Positions 32,527 to 43,138 of a DNA stretch of 64,000 bases are shown piece after piece. Made by a program: the position numbers and the translations under genes. How positions within the stretch are numbered: the first letter of the stretch is position 1; the number at the start of each line of letters is the position of its first letter. The notes below the pieces were generated by a model. The model saw only the letters and a list, made by a program, of their open reading frames with translations. It had not been told where the DNA came from and did not search any database. Source of the DNA: Dipteris shenzhenensis (taxonomy: Eukaryota; Polypodiophyta; Polypodiopsida; Gleicheniales); NCBI GenBank assembly GCA_047967505.1, contig CM106538.1; one strand, written 5' to 3'.

Positions 32527-33320
32527 ATGGCATCCTCTTCCATGTCTAAAAATGAGTTTTTTAGCATTAAAAAGTTTGATGGGACAAACTTTTCTTTGTG
32601 GAAAGAACAAATAAGGGATGTGCTTATTCAAAAGAAGCATATTAAACCCTTGGCAAGGATTGAAGCTAAGCGTGCAAATATGTCTGAGGATAGTTGGAAT
32701 GAGTTGGATGCATTAGCAAAATCTACTATTAGACTTCATCTTGCAGAGTCAGTTTATTTCACAGTAGTAAATGAGCAGACTACAGAAGATTTGTGGAAGA
32801 AAGTGTGTGCCACTTATGAAAAGGAAACTGCCTCTAATAAAGTTTACCTCATGAAGAGGTTGTTTGAGCTACAGATGAAGGAAGGGTTCTCCATTGCTTC
32901 TCACTTGAACGAATTCAATATTATTTTCAGCCAGCTTTAGGCTCAGAAGATGAATTTTGATGCAGAGACTAAGGCAATATTTCTCTTATGTTCATTGCCA
33001 TCCTCATGGGATACCTTCCGTACAGCTGTCAATAACTTTGCACCTGGTGGAGTACTGAAATTTGATGATGTTGTGGGTAGCTTGTTGGCCGAGGAGATTA
33101 GACGGAAGTCTATGGATGGCAACAAGCAGGATGCAACCTTAAATGTGCAAAGGGGTAGATCACAGTTCAGGGGGAAGTCCCAAGAAAGAGGGAAGTCTCG
33201 TAGCAAATCCAGGGCATGGAACATTGAGTGTTACCACTATGGCAAGAAGGGCCATATAAAAAGGATTGCTACAAGCTAAAAAGAGAGCAAAAGGATAAGA
33301 AAAAGAATGCAAATTGGGGT
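32527..33320 (+). pseudogene. Copia gag
   Basis: The start MASSSMSKNEFFSIKKFDGT is followed by NFSLWKEQIRDVLIQKKHI, the UBN2/retrotran-gag type start of copia gag. LWKKVCATYEKETASNK and LKRLF-like blocks follow. A TAG after FSQL (32938-32940) stands where relatives have Gln. The second half reads AIFLLCSLPSSWDTFRTAV. The zinc knuckle reads CYHYGKKGHIKKDC across a one-base frameshift at about 33255, with the second Cys replaced by Tyr. Confidence 0.9.
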
Positions 33321-33723
33321 GCAAATCAGAAGGAAGAGAGTCCAAGGGAGGACAAAGGAAAAGTAGTCACACATGATAGTGACAATGACATTCTCTTCAT
33401 GTCTAGTTTATTTGCAGAGTTGCTTACCACTTCAGATGATGCACATTCCCAGGATTGGATTTTGGATTTTGGTGCTTCATTCTATGTTACTCCCCATAGG
33501 GAATGGTTCTCCACTTATGACAGTGGAAAGACAAATTGTGTGCATCTTGGAAATGACTATGCATGTGACATAGTGGGAGTAGGTGACATAAAGTTTTCTT
33601 TTGCAAATGGGTCTGCATTTGTTTTGAAACATGTCTCAAAACAAATGCAGACCCATTTGCAAAAGAAAACTTTATGTCACCTACTCCCACTATGTCACAT
33701 GCATAGTCATTTCCAAGATGCAC
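33320..33723 (+). pseudogene. Copia protease, disrupted by an inverted duplication
   Basis: WILDFGASFYVTPHREWF (about 33455-33510) is the copia aspartic protease active site. The usual Asp-Ser-Gly-Ala reads Asp-Phe-Gly-Ala, so the Asp is kept but its neighbour is bulky. The following VHLGNDYACDIVGVGDIKF belongs to the flap and second half. At 33627 the coding strand folds back into its own reverse complement, so the protein end is lost. Confidence 0.85.
33541..33722. repeat. Perfect 86-bp inverted duplication in the protease region
   Basis: Arms 33541-33626 and 33637-33722 are exact reverse complements as far as I can read. The 10-nt centre is AAACATGTCT. The right arm is an inverted copy of protease-coding sequence, inserted between protease and the GAG-pre-integrase domain. 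Its perfection suggests a recent event. Confidence 0.95.
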
Positions 33724-34560
33724 AGTTGACCAAGAGTCTTATTTCAGTGGGTCAGCTAGATGTAACTGGTTTTCACACCACTTTTGGCTTTCAGAGTTGG
33801 AAAATTCAGAAGGGCTCTATGCTTTTCGCCAGGGGTGCCAAGTGTGGGACTTTGTATCCCTTACATGTATCAAGGGTATTTGATCATGTTGTTGTAATAA
33901 CCGAGCAGCCAAGCACTTCTCTGTGGCATTGCAGGTTGGGGCACGTGAGCCAGAATGGAATGAAACTCTTATGCCGTTTGGGTTATGTACCGCATTTGAG
34001 TTTCTCTGATTTTGAATTTTGTGAGCATTGTCTCTATGGGAAGTAGAATAAATCAGCCCATAAAAGGAGGGGAAAGAAAGAGTTTGAAAAGCTTGATTTG
34101 GTGCATTCAGACGTATGTGGTCCCATGCCTACACGGTCATTAGGCGGGGCTGAATACTATGTGACACTCATTGATGATGCAACTAGGAAAGTGTGGGCTT
34201 ATGCTATAGCTTGGAAGAGTGATGTGTTCCAGGTATTTCAGAAATGGCTGGCCTTGGTTGAGAATCAATCAGGTAGAACACTTAAATGCCTACGAACTGA
34301 CAATGGTGGAGAGTATCTCTCTCATGACTTTTAGCATTTCTGTGATACATGTGGGATTAAGAGGGAGCTCACATCCCCTCGTACTCCAGAGCAAAATCCA
34401 ATTGCAGAAAAGATGAACCGTACCATTCAAGAAAGGTTGCAATGCATGCTTTCCAATGCAAGTCTTTTTGGTGGTTTTTGGGCTGTGGCAATGAAGACTG
34501 CAGTGCATGGATAGCGTTATTCCTAAAGAGGCATGGAGTGGCAAGAAGCCCTCTTACTCT
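33724..34560 (+). pseudogene. Copia GAG-pre-integrase and integrase
   Basis: LWHCRLGHVSQNGMKLL...CEHCLYGK is the zinc-binding pre-integrase domain (His, His, Cys, Cys visible). A TAG replaces Gln right after (GK-stop-NKSAHK). The core shows [10 protein letters not shown] (Asp), [10 protein letters not shown] (Asp) and TPEQNPIAEKMNRTI (Glu), so the catalytic triad is intact. A second TAG follows HDF at about 34332, again at a Gln position, and a short deletion after 34500 changes frame. Confidence 0.9.
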
Positions 34561-34960
34561 CATTTGCGTATATTTGGGTGTGAGGCATATGCACATGTGC
34601 CGAAAGAGCTTCGAAAGAAGCTAGATCCTAACTCTAGGAAATGCATCTTTCTGGATTATGGTGAAAGTGGAGAGATGGGATATCGTCTCTGGGATCCAGA
34701 AGCAAAGAAGATCATACGCAGCCATGATGTAGTCTTGAATAAAAGAAGATGCATAAGACACCCATGAGGGATGAGGAAATGAGGAGAATCACTTTCCAGG
34801 ATGTGAATCCACCTGCATATGTTGATAGACAGCAAGCTGTGCATGCACCAAATGTGCAAGAAATGGTACCACCAAGTACTCCCACAAGTATACAATCAAG
34901 GATAGATGATGGGTGGAAATGATGAGCCAAATGTGGCTGATATGCAGGTGGGACAGCAAG
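34560..34960 (+). pseudogene. Copia integrase C-terminal/linker region
   Basis: PSYSHLRIFGCEAYAHVPKE and FLDYGESGEMGYRLWDPEAK are the conserved blocks after the copia integrase core. ITFQDVNPPAYVDR follows in another frame. Two frame changes occur. Confidence 0.8.
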
Positions 34961-36039
34961 CTGAAATGCTCTTGAGAAAATCATCTAGAATGTCTAGACC
35001 GCCTAATAGGTTTGTTCTAGGGGTAGACTATGTGATGCTTACTGATTGCGGGGAGCCTTCTTGCTACAGAGAGGGTATGATGCGCGAGGATCAACGCAAG
35101 TGGGAGTATGCTATGCAATCAGAGATGAGTTCACTTATGAAGAATAAGACTTGGGACTTGGTTTCTTTGCCACATGGAAAGAAAGCATTGCCATGTAAAT
35201 GGGTCTACAAAATGAAGGTCATAGGTGATGATGTGCCTAGGTACAAGGCCCGTTTGGTCACTAAAGGGTTCAAGCAAGAGAAGGGTGTGGAATTTGATGA
35301 GATATTCTCTCCGATTGTGAAGATGACCACACTTAGATGCATGCTTGCACTAGTGGCATCAGAGGATATGGAGCTTATGTAGATGGATGTCAAGACAGCT
35401 TTCTTGCATGGGGATTTGCATGAGGAAATTTACATGGTGCAGCCGGAAGGCTTTGAAGAAAAGGGCAAAGAGCATTTAGTTTGCAAGCTAAAGAAGAGTC
35501 TCTATGGTCTTAAGCAAGCGCCTAGAGAATGGTATCAGAAGTTTGATGCTTTCATTCGGTCCCAGGGTTTTAGAAGGAGTGAAATTGATCACTACCTCTA
35601 CACTAAAAGGGCTAAGGATAATAGCCTGATAATCTTGGCACTATATGTGGATGATATGCTATTGGCTAGCAAGAATACTTATGAGCTAGATGCATTAAAG
35701 GCCAAGTTGCATGAGGCCTTTGATATGAAGGATTTGGGACTTGCAGGTCATATTCTTGGTATGCGCATCACGCGTGATCCGAGTAGGAAACTCCTTTGGC
35801 TTTCACAAAAAGAGTATGTTACAAAAGTATTGCAGCGTTTCAATATGGAGGGGGGGAAGGCAGTGAGTACTCCATTGCCTCCATATGTGAAACTGAGTCA
35901 TACAGATAGTCCCAAATCAGATGAGGAAAGGGCCATGATGGCCAAGGTTCCTTATGCATCAACAGTTGGGAGTCTTATGTATGCTATGATAGCTACTAGA
36001 CCAGACATTGCATTTGCAGTGGGAGTTGTTAACCGGTAA
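34906..36039 (+). pseudogene. Copia reverse transcriptase
   Basis: EPSCYREGMMREDQRKWEYA starts the RVT_2 region. ALPCKWVYKMK, YKARLVTKGFKQ, a TAG in place of Gln at about 35380, then MDVKTAFLHGDLHEEIYM, LYGLKQAPREWYQKFD and LALYVDDMLLASKN follow. YVDD is intact, as is the catalytic Asp of VKTAF. KDLGLAGHILGMRI and the RNase H lead-in STPLPPYVKLS complete the domain. Only one internal stop occurs, so this is the best-preserved part of the element. Confidence 0.93.
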
Positions 36040-36603
36040 ATGGCTAATCCAAGAAAGAGGCATTGGGAGGCAGTTAAGTGCATCATGAGGTACATGAAGG
36101 GTACCAAAGAGATGTGCATCTGCTTTGGTAAAGGAGACATGCGTGTACTTGGGTACATAGATTCAGACTATGCAGGGCATGTGGATAGTAGGAGATCCAC
36201 TTCTTGTTATGTGTTCACCTTTGCAGGTGGTGCAGTGTCATGGATGTCTCGCGCATAGAACTGCGTTGCTTTGTCTACCATAGAGGCTGAGTATGTTGCA
36301 GCCATAGAGGGTTGCAAGGAGGCTATATGGCTTGATCGGCTAGTGGGAGATTTGGGGATTCATACAAGTGTACCGACATTGCATAGTGATTCCATGAGTG
36401 CTATTCAATTAGCACGGAATCCGGTCTTTCATGCAAAGACCAAACACATTGAGGTTAGGTACCATTTCATCAAGGAGGTACTTGAGGACAAGCGCATAGA
36501 GCTTGTCAAGGTTCATACAGATGATAACCCTGCAGATATGCTGACGAAGAGTCTACCTAGTCAGCGGTTTGAGTATTGTCATGTATTGATGGGCATTGGA
36601 TAG
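36040..36603 (+). pseudogene. Copia RNase H
   Basis: GYIDSDYAGHVDSRRSTSCY (first catalytic Asp), a TAG in place of Gln at 36256-36258, then ALSTIEAEYVAAIEGCKEAI (catalytic Glu), LHSDSMSAIQLARNPVFH (Asp) and VHTDDNPADMLTKSLP (final Asp) are all visible. The frame ends with a TAG at about 36603, the natural end of copia pol. Confidence 0.92.
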
Positions 36604-36645
36604 TATGCTCACTAGTTGTTCTCCCTTAAAAGCACATTGTCCTTT

Positions 36646-36656
36646 AAGTGGGAGGT
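36646..36656 (+). promoter_or_regulatory. Copia polypurine tract
   Basis: AAGTGGGAGGT directly before the 3' LTR. Confidence 0.85.
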
Positions 36657-36813
36657 TGTGGGGGTTAAAGGTCACTGTGCCTTTACCCCGGTTATGTACA
36701 ATACTCAAACACATATATAAATGAATGGGTGGTCGTGCACCCACCAAAACTTGTGTGGCTCTTTGTTTCTCTCTCTCCCTCTTCCATTCTTGCTTCCGTT
36801 GAGAGCACTCTCA
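36657..36813 (+). repeat. Copia 3' LTR (157 bp)
   Basis: TGTGGGGGTTAAAGG to CACTCTCA; five substitutions and one 14-bp indel separate it from the 5' LTR by eye. Confidence 0.92.
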
Positions 36814-36818
36814 TTTAT
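36814..36818. repeat. Target-site duplication TTTAT, right
   Basis: Copy of 30897-30901 after the 3' LTR. Confidence 0.85.
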
Positions 36819-37036
36819 GGATCTCAATTAGAGTACATATGGACCAACATTGACAATCCAAATAAACTTTCGCATATTGTCCACCTCATACATATACACA
36901 TAACTATCACTAAGCAAGGCCTTAGCGGTTTGCCACCTTGTTTTTTTTGCTTGAAGGACGTGGCCATTTTGGCAAGAGATCCTCATTTAAATAATATTAC
37001 ATACAAGATAATTCACTACCCCTCATGTATAAAGTG
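36814..37036 (+). pseudogene. Endonuclease of the Helentron-like gene, part 2
   Basis: After the copia element the frame continues IYGSQLEYIWTNIDN, matching the end of EEP endonuclease domains (a G-x-Q-I/L-D-Y-I/L-W/F-T-N block). It runs on to a TGA at about 37037-37039. The expected terminal Ser-Asp-His is not clearly visible. Confidence 0.65.
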
Positions 37037-37039
37037 ATA

Positions 37040-38160
37040 AAGTCGTTTATGATATCCACAAAGAGACAAAAACCTAAACCTAAACTCATTACAATGGCCT
37101 AAAGGACCACTAATCCTAACACTAAACATCCATTAACATGGTAAACTTGACCAAATGAACTACATTCAAAACTATGAGCCAAATTAACATTATGTGATGA
37201 GCACCATCCCTTAAGACTCGAGATCTTCTTATCTTACTATATATTAAGGAGGGAGAGAGGCATACCAAGCCAATGTGGCAGGATTGTGGAGGCTCGGGAA
37301 GAGAGGAGGAAGGTTCGGAGAGGTTCGGGGGGGAAGGAGGGAGGTTCGAGAAGAGAGGAGGGATGATGAAGCCATGTGGCACCGCCAGATTCAAGATGAG
37401 GCAGACTACAAAAAGAGAAAGAGGTGCATTGAGACACATGGCGGCTTGATACGCGAGAGAGACAGACACACAGTCTAAGGGCTACTAACTCTTCACTGCA
37501 GGGGCTGCTGTGACTATTTACTGTGCGGCCTATTGGCTGTTCACTGCAAGCCAAGGAACTAACATGAGCCTCGAGGTTTGTAGACTGCACACTCCAAGGA
37601 ACACATCATGTGGCAATCTGTGAGTTGAGGGCTGTAGGACATCACCTGGTGCCAAACACTGCGAAGCGAAAGACAGACTGCGGCGGCCAAGGTGGCTAGC
37701 TGCACGAGCCCCGTCAGCGATACAATGTGTGTAGGGTTGCCATGTGGCATAGGTCAGAGGCCAACATATAGCCACAAGCACGTGTCAGAGGCCATCAGCC
37801 AACCATGCTACCACATCTCACCACCCACGTGTCAAATCATGACACCATCAAGCCACGTGTCTGTGTTTTGCTTCCTACTAGCAGAGCAGCTGGGGGCCAT
37901 GGGGCACGTGGTGCAATCCCAGTAGTAGCCTATACACAGGGCGAGAATTTTGCGTCTGCGAGCCTGCGACTAAAACAGCACGTACTGGATTCATCAACCA
38001 CGTGTCGCGAGCGAACCTTGAGAAATAGCTAGCCTTGGTGACTGATGATGTGGCAACTACAATAAACTTCTGTTGGTGAACGAGGTGGTGAATTTATGGT
38101 GGCCAGGACACTGCGTCAAGTGGCAGAGCAGCGAGGTTGCCTCTACTCTATGGTAAAAGT
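37040..38160. other. Non-genic region with clustered CACGTG boxes
   Basis: No gene recognised. 37255-37360 is G/A-rich with GGTTCGGGAAGAGAGGAGG-like partial repeats. CACGTG occurs at 37779, 37826, 37854, 37905 and 37999, mostly as CCACGTGTC. TGTGGCA also recurs. The region may be the 3' part of the Helentron-like element, but no terminus was identified. Confidence 0.5.
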
Positions 38161-38179
38161 CTTTTAAATGAGTTAGATA

Positions 38180-38239
38180 TTATATATATATAGGAAATTA
38201 ATATTCAAAATTCATAAACATAAATCAATATAAAGAACT

Positions 38240-38273
<34 letters not shown>

Positions 38274-38426
38274 AATACATAGAAATAAATATAAATATAA
38301 ATATAAATCAATAATAAAATAATAAGAGAGAGAGAGAGAACACGGTGACACAAAGAGCTAGAGAGAGCAGAGAGAGGAGAGGATAGAGTGAGAGAGTAAG
38401 AGTAGGGAGGGGAGAGAGAGAGAGAG

Positions 38427-38483
<57 letters not shown>

Positions 38484-38729
38484 GGAGAGAGAGAGTGAGA
38501 TAGAGAGGGGGGAGGAGAGAGAGAGAGAGGAGAGAGAGGGGGGGAGAGAGTGAGACAAAGAGGGGGAGGAGAGAGAGAGGGGGGAGGGGGGAGAGAGAGG
38601 GAGAGAGAGAGAGAGAGAGGGAGGGAGAGAGGAGAGGAGAGGAGAGGAGAGAGAGGTTGAGAGAAAGAGTCAAAGAGAGGAGAGAGAGACACGGGAGGGA
38701 AGAGAGGAGGGGAGAGGAGATGAGGGAGG

Positions 38730-38776
<47 letters not shown>

Positions 38777-39116
38777 ATGTATATATATACATAGAGAGAG
38801 AGAGAGAGAGAAAGCAAGAGAGAGAGAGAGAGAGGAGAGGATAGAGTGAGAGAGTAAGAGCGAGGAGGGGAGAGAGAGAGATAGAGAGAGTGTGTGAGAT
38901 ACAGAGGGGGGAGGAGAGAGAGGAGAGAGAGAGAGGGGGGGGAGAGAGTGAGAGAAAGAGGGGGGAGGAGAGAGAGGGGAGAGAGAGAGACATGAGAGGA
39001 GAGGAGGGAGGGAGGGAGAGAGGAGAGGAGAGAGAGGTTGAGAGAAAGAGTCAAAGAGAGGAGAGAGAGAGAGACACGCGGGATAGAAGGGAGGAGGGGA
39101 GAGGAGATGAGGGAGG

Positions 39117-39158
<42 letters not shown>

Positions 39159-39184
39159 TCAAAGCGAGAGAGAGAGATCGAGAG

Positions 39185-39217
<33 letters not shown>

Positions 39218-39263
39218 CAAAAAGAGGAGAGGATAGAGTGGTAGAGTAAGAGCTGGGAGGAGG

Positions 39264-39306
<43 letters not shown>

Positions 39307-39846
39307 CTAAGGAGGGAGCAACCATAAGGAGAGGGGAGGGGAAGGTGGGACACGGATTTTTCTTTTTTCTTTTGTTGGGGGGGGTAGCCACAAGGAAAGG
39401 TTGGTGATTAGAGGTAAGGGGGTTGACAGAGTAGCCATGAGAAGGGTAGAGGGAGAGGTGGAGTGAAGTTGAAGTGGGCTGAGAGAGCAACCCATGAGGA
39501 GGTGATGGTAAGTAGAGGTGCGCGGCTAAGGGAGTAGCTGCACCACAAGGAGATGAGAGAGAGAGGTTGAGAGAAAGAGTCACGGAAATGAGAGAGAGAC
39601 GCGGGAGGGAAGAGAGGAGGGGAGAGGAGATGAGGTAGGTAGAGAGAGATATAGATAGATTGATAGATTGATAGAGAGAGAGAGAGAGCAAAGTGATAGA
39701 GAGAGAGGGGAGAGAGAGAGAGAGAGATCAAAAGCAAGAGAGAGAGATAGAGAGAGCAAAAAGGGGAGAGGATAGAGTTGATAGAGTAAGAGCGGGGAGG
39801 AGGGGGAGAGAGAGAGGGCGGGGGGAGGAGAGAGAGAGAGAGGGGG

Positions 39847-39878
<32 letters not shown>

Positions 39879-40080
39879 AAGGGAGGGAGGGAGGGAGATG
39901 AGGGAGGTAGAGAGAGATATATAGATAGATTGATAGATTGATAGAGAGAGAGAGAGAGAGCAAAGTGATAGAGAGAGAGGGGAGAGAGAGAGAGAGAGAG
40001 AGAGAGAGATCGAAGCAACAAAGAGAGATAGAGAGAGCAAAAAGGGGAGAGGATAGAGTTGATCAAAGTGAGAGAGAGAA
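38180..40080. repeat. GA-rich microsatellite with embedded minisatellite blocks
   Basis: Long (GA)n runs with (TA)n inserts (38240-38262, 38730-38790, 39115-39133). A larger unit built on GAGGTTGAGAGAAAGAGTCA plus GGGGAGAGGAGATGAGG recurs at about 38650, 39025, 39560 and in part at 39890. A block starting GGCTAAGGAGGGAGCAACC (39304-39550) recurs at 41733-41970. Long frames of Ser/Leu only on the - strand are compositional. Confidence 0.95.
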
Positions 40081-41000
40081 GGTTCTGTGAATTATGGCAT
40101 CAAGACCATATAAGCTTATGGACCACTCGACTATGTCCCCACCCTCACTAGACAAGAACTCTTAACTATGGTCGGTCTTTGTCACCCTTAAGCCGGAGAT
40201 TTCCCTAGAGTTATTATATTTTCTCCTCTAAATAAAGGGTTAGGGGAGAGAACAAACCTACCAATCATGCATTGTGCCATCGATCTTAACGATGATATAT
40301 TGGGGGGAGAAGAGGAGAGGAATTGAGGGAGGGCTCAAAGGATTATGGTCAATCCATGGAAAGGGTATAGGAAGGAGTGAGATTTCCCCAAAATTGTTAC
40401 CATTGTTGCTCCTCCTACTATAGCTATTGGTTACTTCAGTATGCTACTATTGCTGGTGCCTCTTCCAGGTATTGCTATGGGGGATGAGCTATGACAATGT
40501 AGTGGGAGTCATGCAGATTATGGTGGCAATTGCAAGCTATAGGCATAGAGAGAGAGAGAGAGAGATCAAAGCAACAGAGACAGGCTATGTCCTCACTCTC
40601 GCTAGATAAGAACCCTTAACCATAGTCAATCTTTGTCACCCTTGAGCCTGAGATTTCCCTAGAGTTATTATATTTGCTCCTCTAAATGAAGGGTTAGGGG
40701 AGAGAGCAGACCTACCAATCATGCATCGTGCCATTGATCTTAATGATGATATATTGGGGGAAGAGGAGGAGAGGAATTGAGGGAGGGCTCAAAGGATTAG
40801 GGTCAATCCATGGAAAGGGTATAGGAAGGAGTGAGATTTCCCCGAAATTATTACCATTGTTGCTCGTCCTACTATAGCTATTGGCTACTTCATTATGCTA
40901 CTATTGCTGGTGCCTCTTCCAGCTCTACTGTTATGGGGGATGAGCTATGACAATGTAGTGGGAGTCGTGCAGATTATGGTGGCAATTGCAAGTTAGAGGC

Positions 41001-41045
<45 letters not shown>

Positions 41046-41698
41046 AAAGCGATAGAGAGAAGGTCCTGTGAATTGTGACATCAAGACCATATAAGCTTAT
41101 GGACCACGCGGCTATGTCCCCACTCTCACTAGACAAGAACCCTTAACCATGGTCGGTCTTTGACACCCTTGAGCTTGAGATTTCCCTAGAGTTATTATAT
41201 TTGCTCCTCTAAATGAAGGGTTAGGGGAGAGAACAGACCTACCAACCATGCATCGTGCCATTGATCTTAACGATGATATATTAGGGGGAGAAGAGGAGAG
41301 GAATTGAGGGAGGGCTCAAAGGATTAGGTCAATCCATGGAAAGGGTATAGGAAGGAGTAAGATTTCCCTAAAATTGTTGCCATTGTCTCTCGTCCTACTA
41401 TAGCTATTGGCTACTTCATTATGCTACTATTGCTGGTGCCTCTTCTAGCTACTGCTATGGGGGATGAGCTATGACAATGTAGTGGGAGTCGTGCAGATTA
41501 TGGTGGCAATTGCAAGCTATAGGGAGAGAGAGAGAGAGAGAGAGAGAGCAAAGTGACAGAGAGAGATAGAGAGAGATATAGAGAGGAGAGAGAGGGGAGA
41601 GAGAGAGAGAGATCAAAGCGACAAAGAGAGATAGAGAGAGAAAAAAGACTACAGGATAGAGTGATAGAGTAGAAGCGAGGAGGAGGAGAGAGAGAGAT

Positions 41699-41735
<37 letters not shown>

Positions 41736-42500
41736 CTAAGGAGGGAGCAACCATAAGGAGAGGGGAGGGGAAGATAGGACACAGATTTTTCTTTTGTTGG
41801 GGGGGGGGGGGAGCCACAAGGAAAGGTTGGTGATTAGAGGTGAGGGGGTTGAGGGAGTAGCCATGAGAAGGGTAGAGGGAGAGGTGGAGTGAAGTTGAAG
41901 GGGGTTGAGAGAGCAACCCGTGATGGTGAGTAGAGGTGCGAGGCTAAGGGAGTAGCTGCAGCATAAGGAGAGGGGAGCGAGAGGTGGAGCAAGGACTAAG
42001 AGAGCAAATACAAGGAGAGGTGAGGGGGATGTCCCACAAGGTGGAGTTGAGGTGAGGGGGATGTCGCACAAGGTGGAAAGAAGGTAGGAGGGCTGAGAGA
42101 GGAGTCACACAAGGAGGGATGGTGAGCGGAGGCGAGGCCATGAGAACAGAGGAGGTGAGGGGAGGAGCCACAAGGAGTGGGGAGGTGATGGGAAACCACA
42201 AGGATATGTGAGGTTAGGGAGCAGAGGGGATGCAAGCAAGCTAACGATTTAGTAGTTGTAAGGAGGGGAGGGCCAAGTGGAGCAAAGGTGAGGGGGAGCA
42301 AAGGGTCAATCCATGGAAAGGGTATAGGAAGGAGTGAGATTTCCCCGAAATTGTTACCATTATTGCTCGTCCTACTATAGCTATTGGCTACTTCATTATG
42401 CTACTATTGCTAGTGCCTCTTCCAGCTACTGCTATGGGGGATGAGCTATGACAATGTAGTGGGAGTCGTGCAGATTATGGTGGCAATTGCAAGCTATAGG
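40081..42500. repeat. Macrosatellite: about 470-bp unit, three full copies and a partial one
   Basis: Units lie at about 40081-40548, 40575-41005, 41057-41525 and 42301-42500 (last part only). Each reads from ACCATATAAGCTTATGGACC or its remnant through CCATGGAAAGGGTATAGGAAG to GGTGGCAATTGCAAGCTATA and is followed by a (GA)n run. No coding capacity was seen. The interval 41530-42300 holds GA runs and the GGCTAAGGAGGGAGCAACC block. Confidence 0.9.
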
Positions 42501-43107
42501 GAGAGGAGCTACAGGGATGCCAATTGTGGGGTGTGATACAGGAGTCGGCAATGGAGATTTACAAATGTGGGAATTCGGACATGGAGATGGGAACTACAAA
42601 GGTCGAAAGGAAGAAGGAGGAGGGAGCTATGGAAATGGAAATGCTTGAAAGGCAAGAAAGAAGAAGAAGAATAAGAAGAAGAAGAAGAGAAGGCAAGTGT
42701 CCCTATACACATGCATGTGCACATGTGTATGTATGTATATCTATGCACATGTGGAGGTTTCTTAATCTATGTATGCATACACATGTGAGGGTGTGGTGGT
42801 ATTATACATGTATGTCTCTACGTGTATATGTTTGTGTGCATATGGGTGAGTAAACACACAAGATATCCACAAGATACACACACACATCATATACCCCATG
42901 GACACATAGATAGAGATGTGCACACTAAAACATGCCCAAAGGCCCAACACACATATGCATGTATAGACACATAGGCATACACACGTACATGATTATACAC
43001 ACACTTGAGCAAGTGCACACATTTGTGATATACAAGTGTATGTGTGTGTGTATCACATAGATGCATATGCATATATATACATATATACATAGATAGATAG
43101 ATTGATT

Positions 43108-43138
<31 letters not shown>

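Larger units (their letters stand above)
30902..36813 (+). mobile_element. Ty1/copia retrotransposon with very short LTRs
   Basis: The element is 5912 bp long with LTRs of 171 and 157 bp, TSD TTTAT, an iMet-type primer site, a purine tract and the copia domain order gag, protease, integrase, RT, RNase H. It is inserted in the endonuclease part of the Helentron-like gene, whose frame continues on both sides. By eye the LTRs differ by five substitutions plus a 14-bp indel, so the insertion is moderately young. The coding region has about six in-frame stops, a frameshift in gag and an inverted duplication in the protease, so it cannot move by itself. Confidence 0.92.

Noticed and set aside
33487-33723. 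- strand frame with protease-like sequence
   Set aside because: It reads the right arm of the inverted duplication and is not a separate gene.
38225-40066. Long - strand frames of Ser/Leu (up to 488 codons)
   Set aside because: Compositional by-products of (GA)n repeats.
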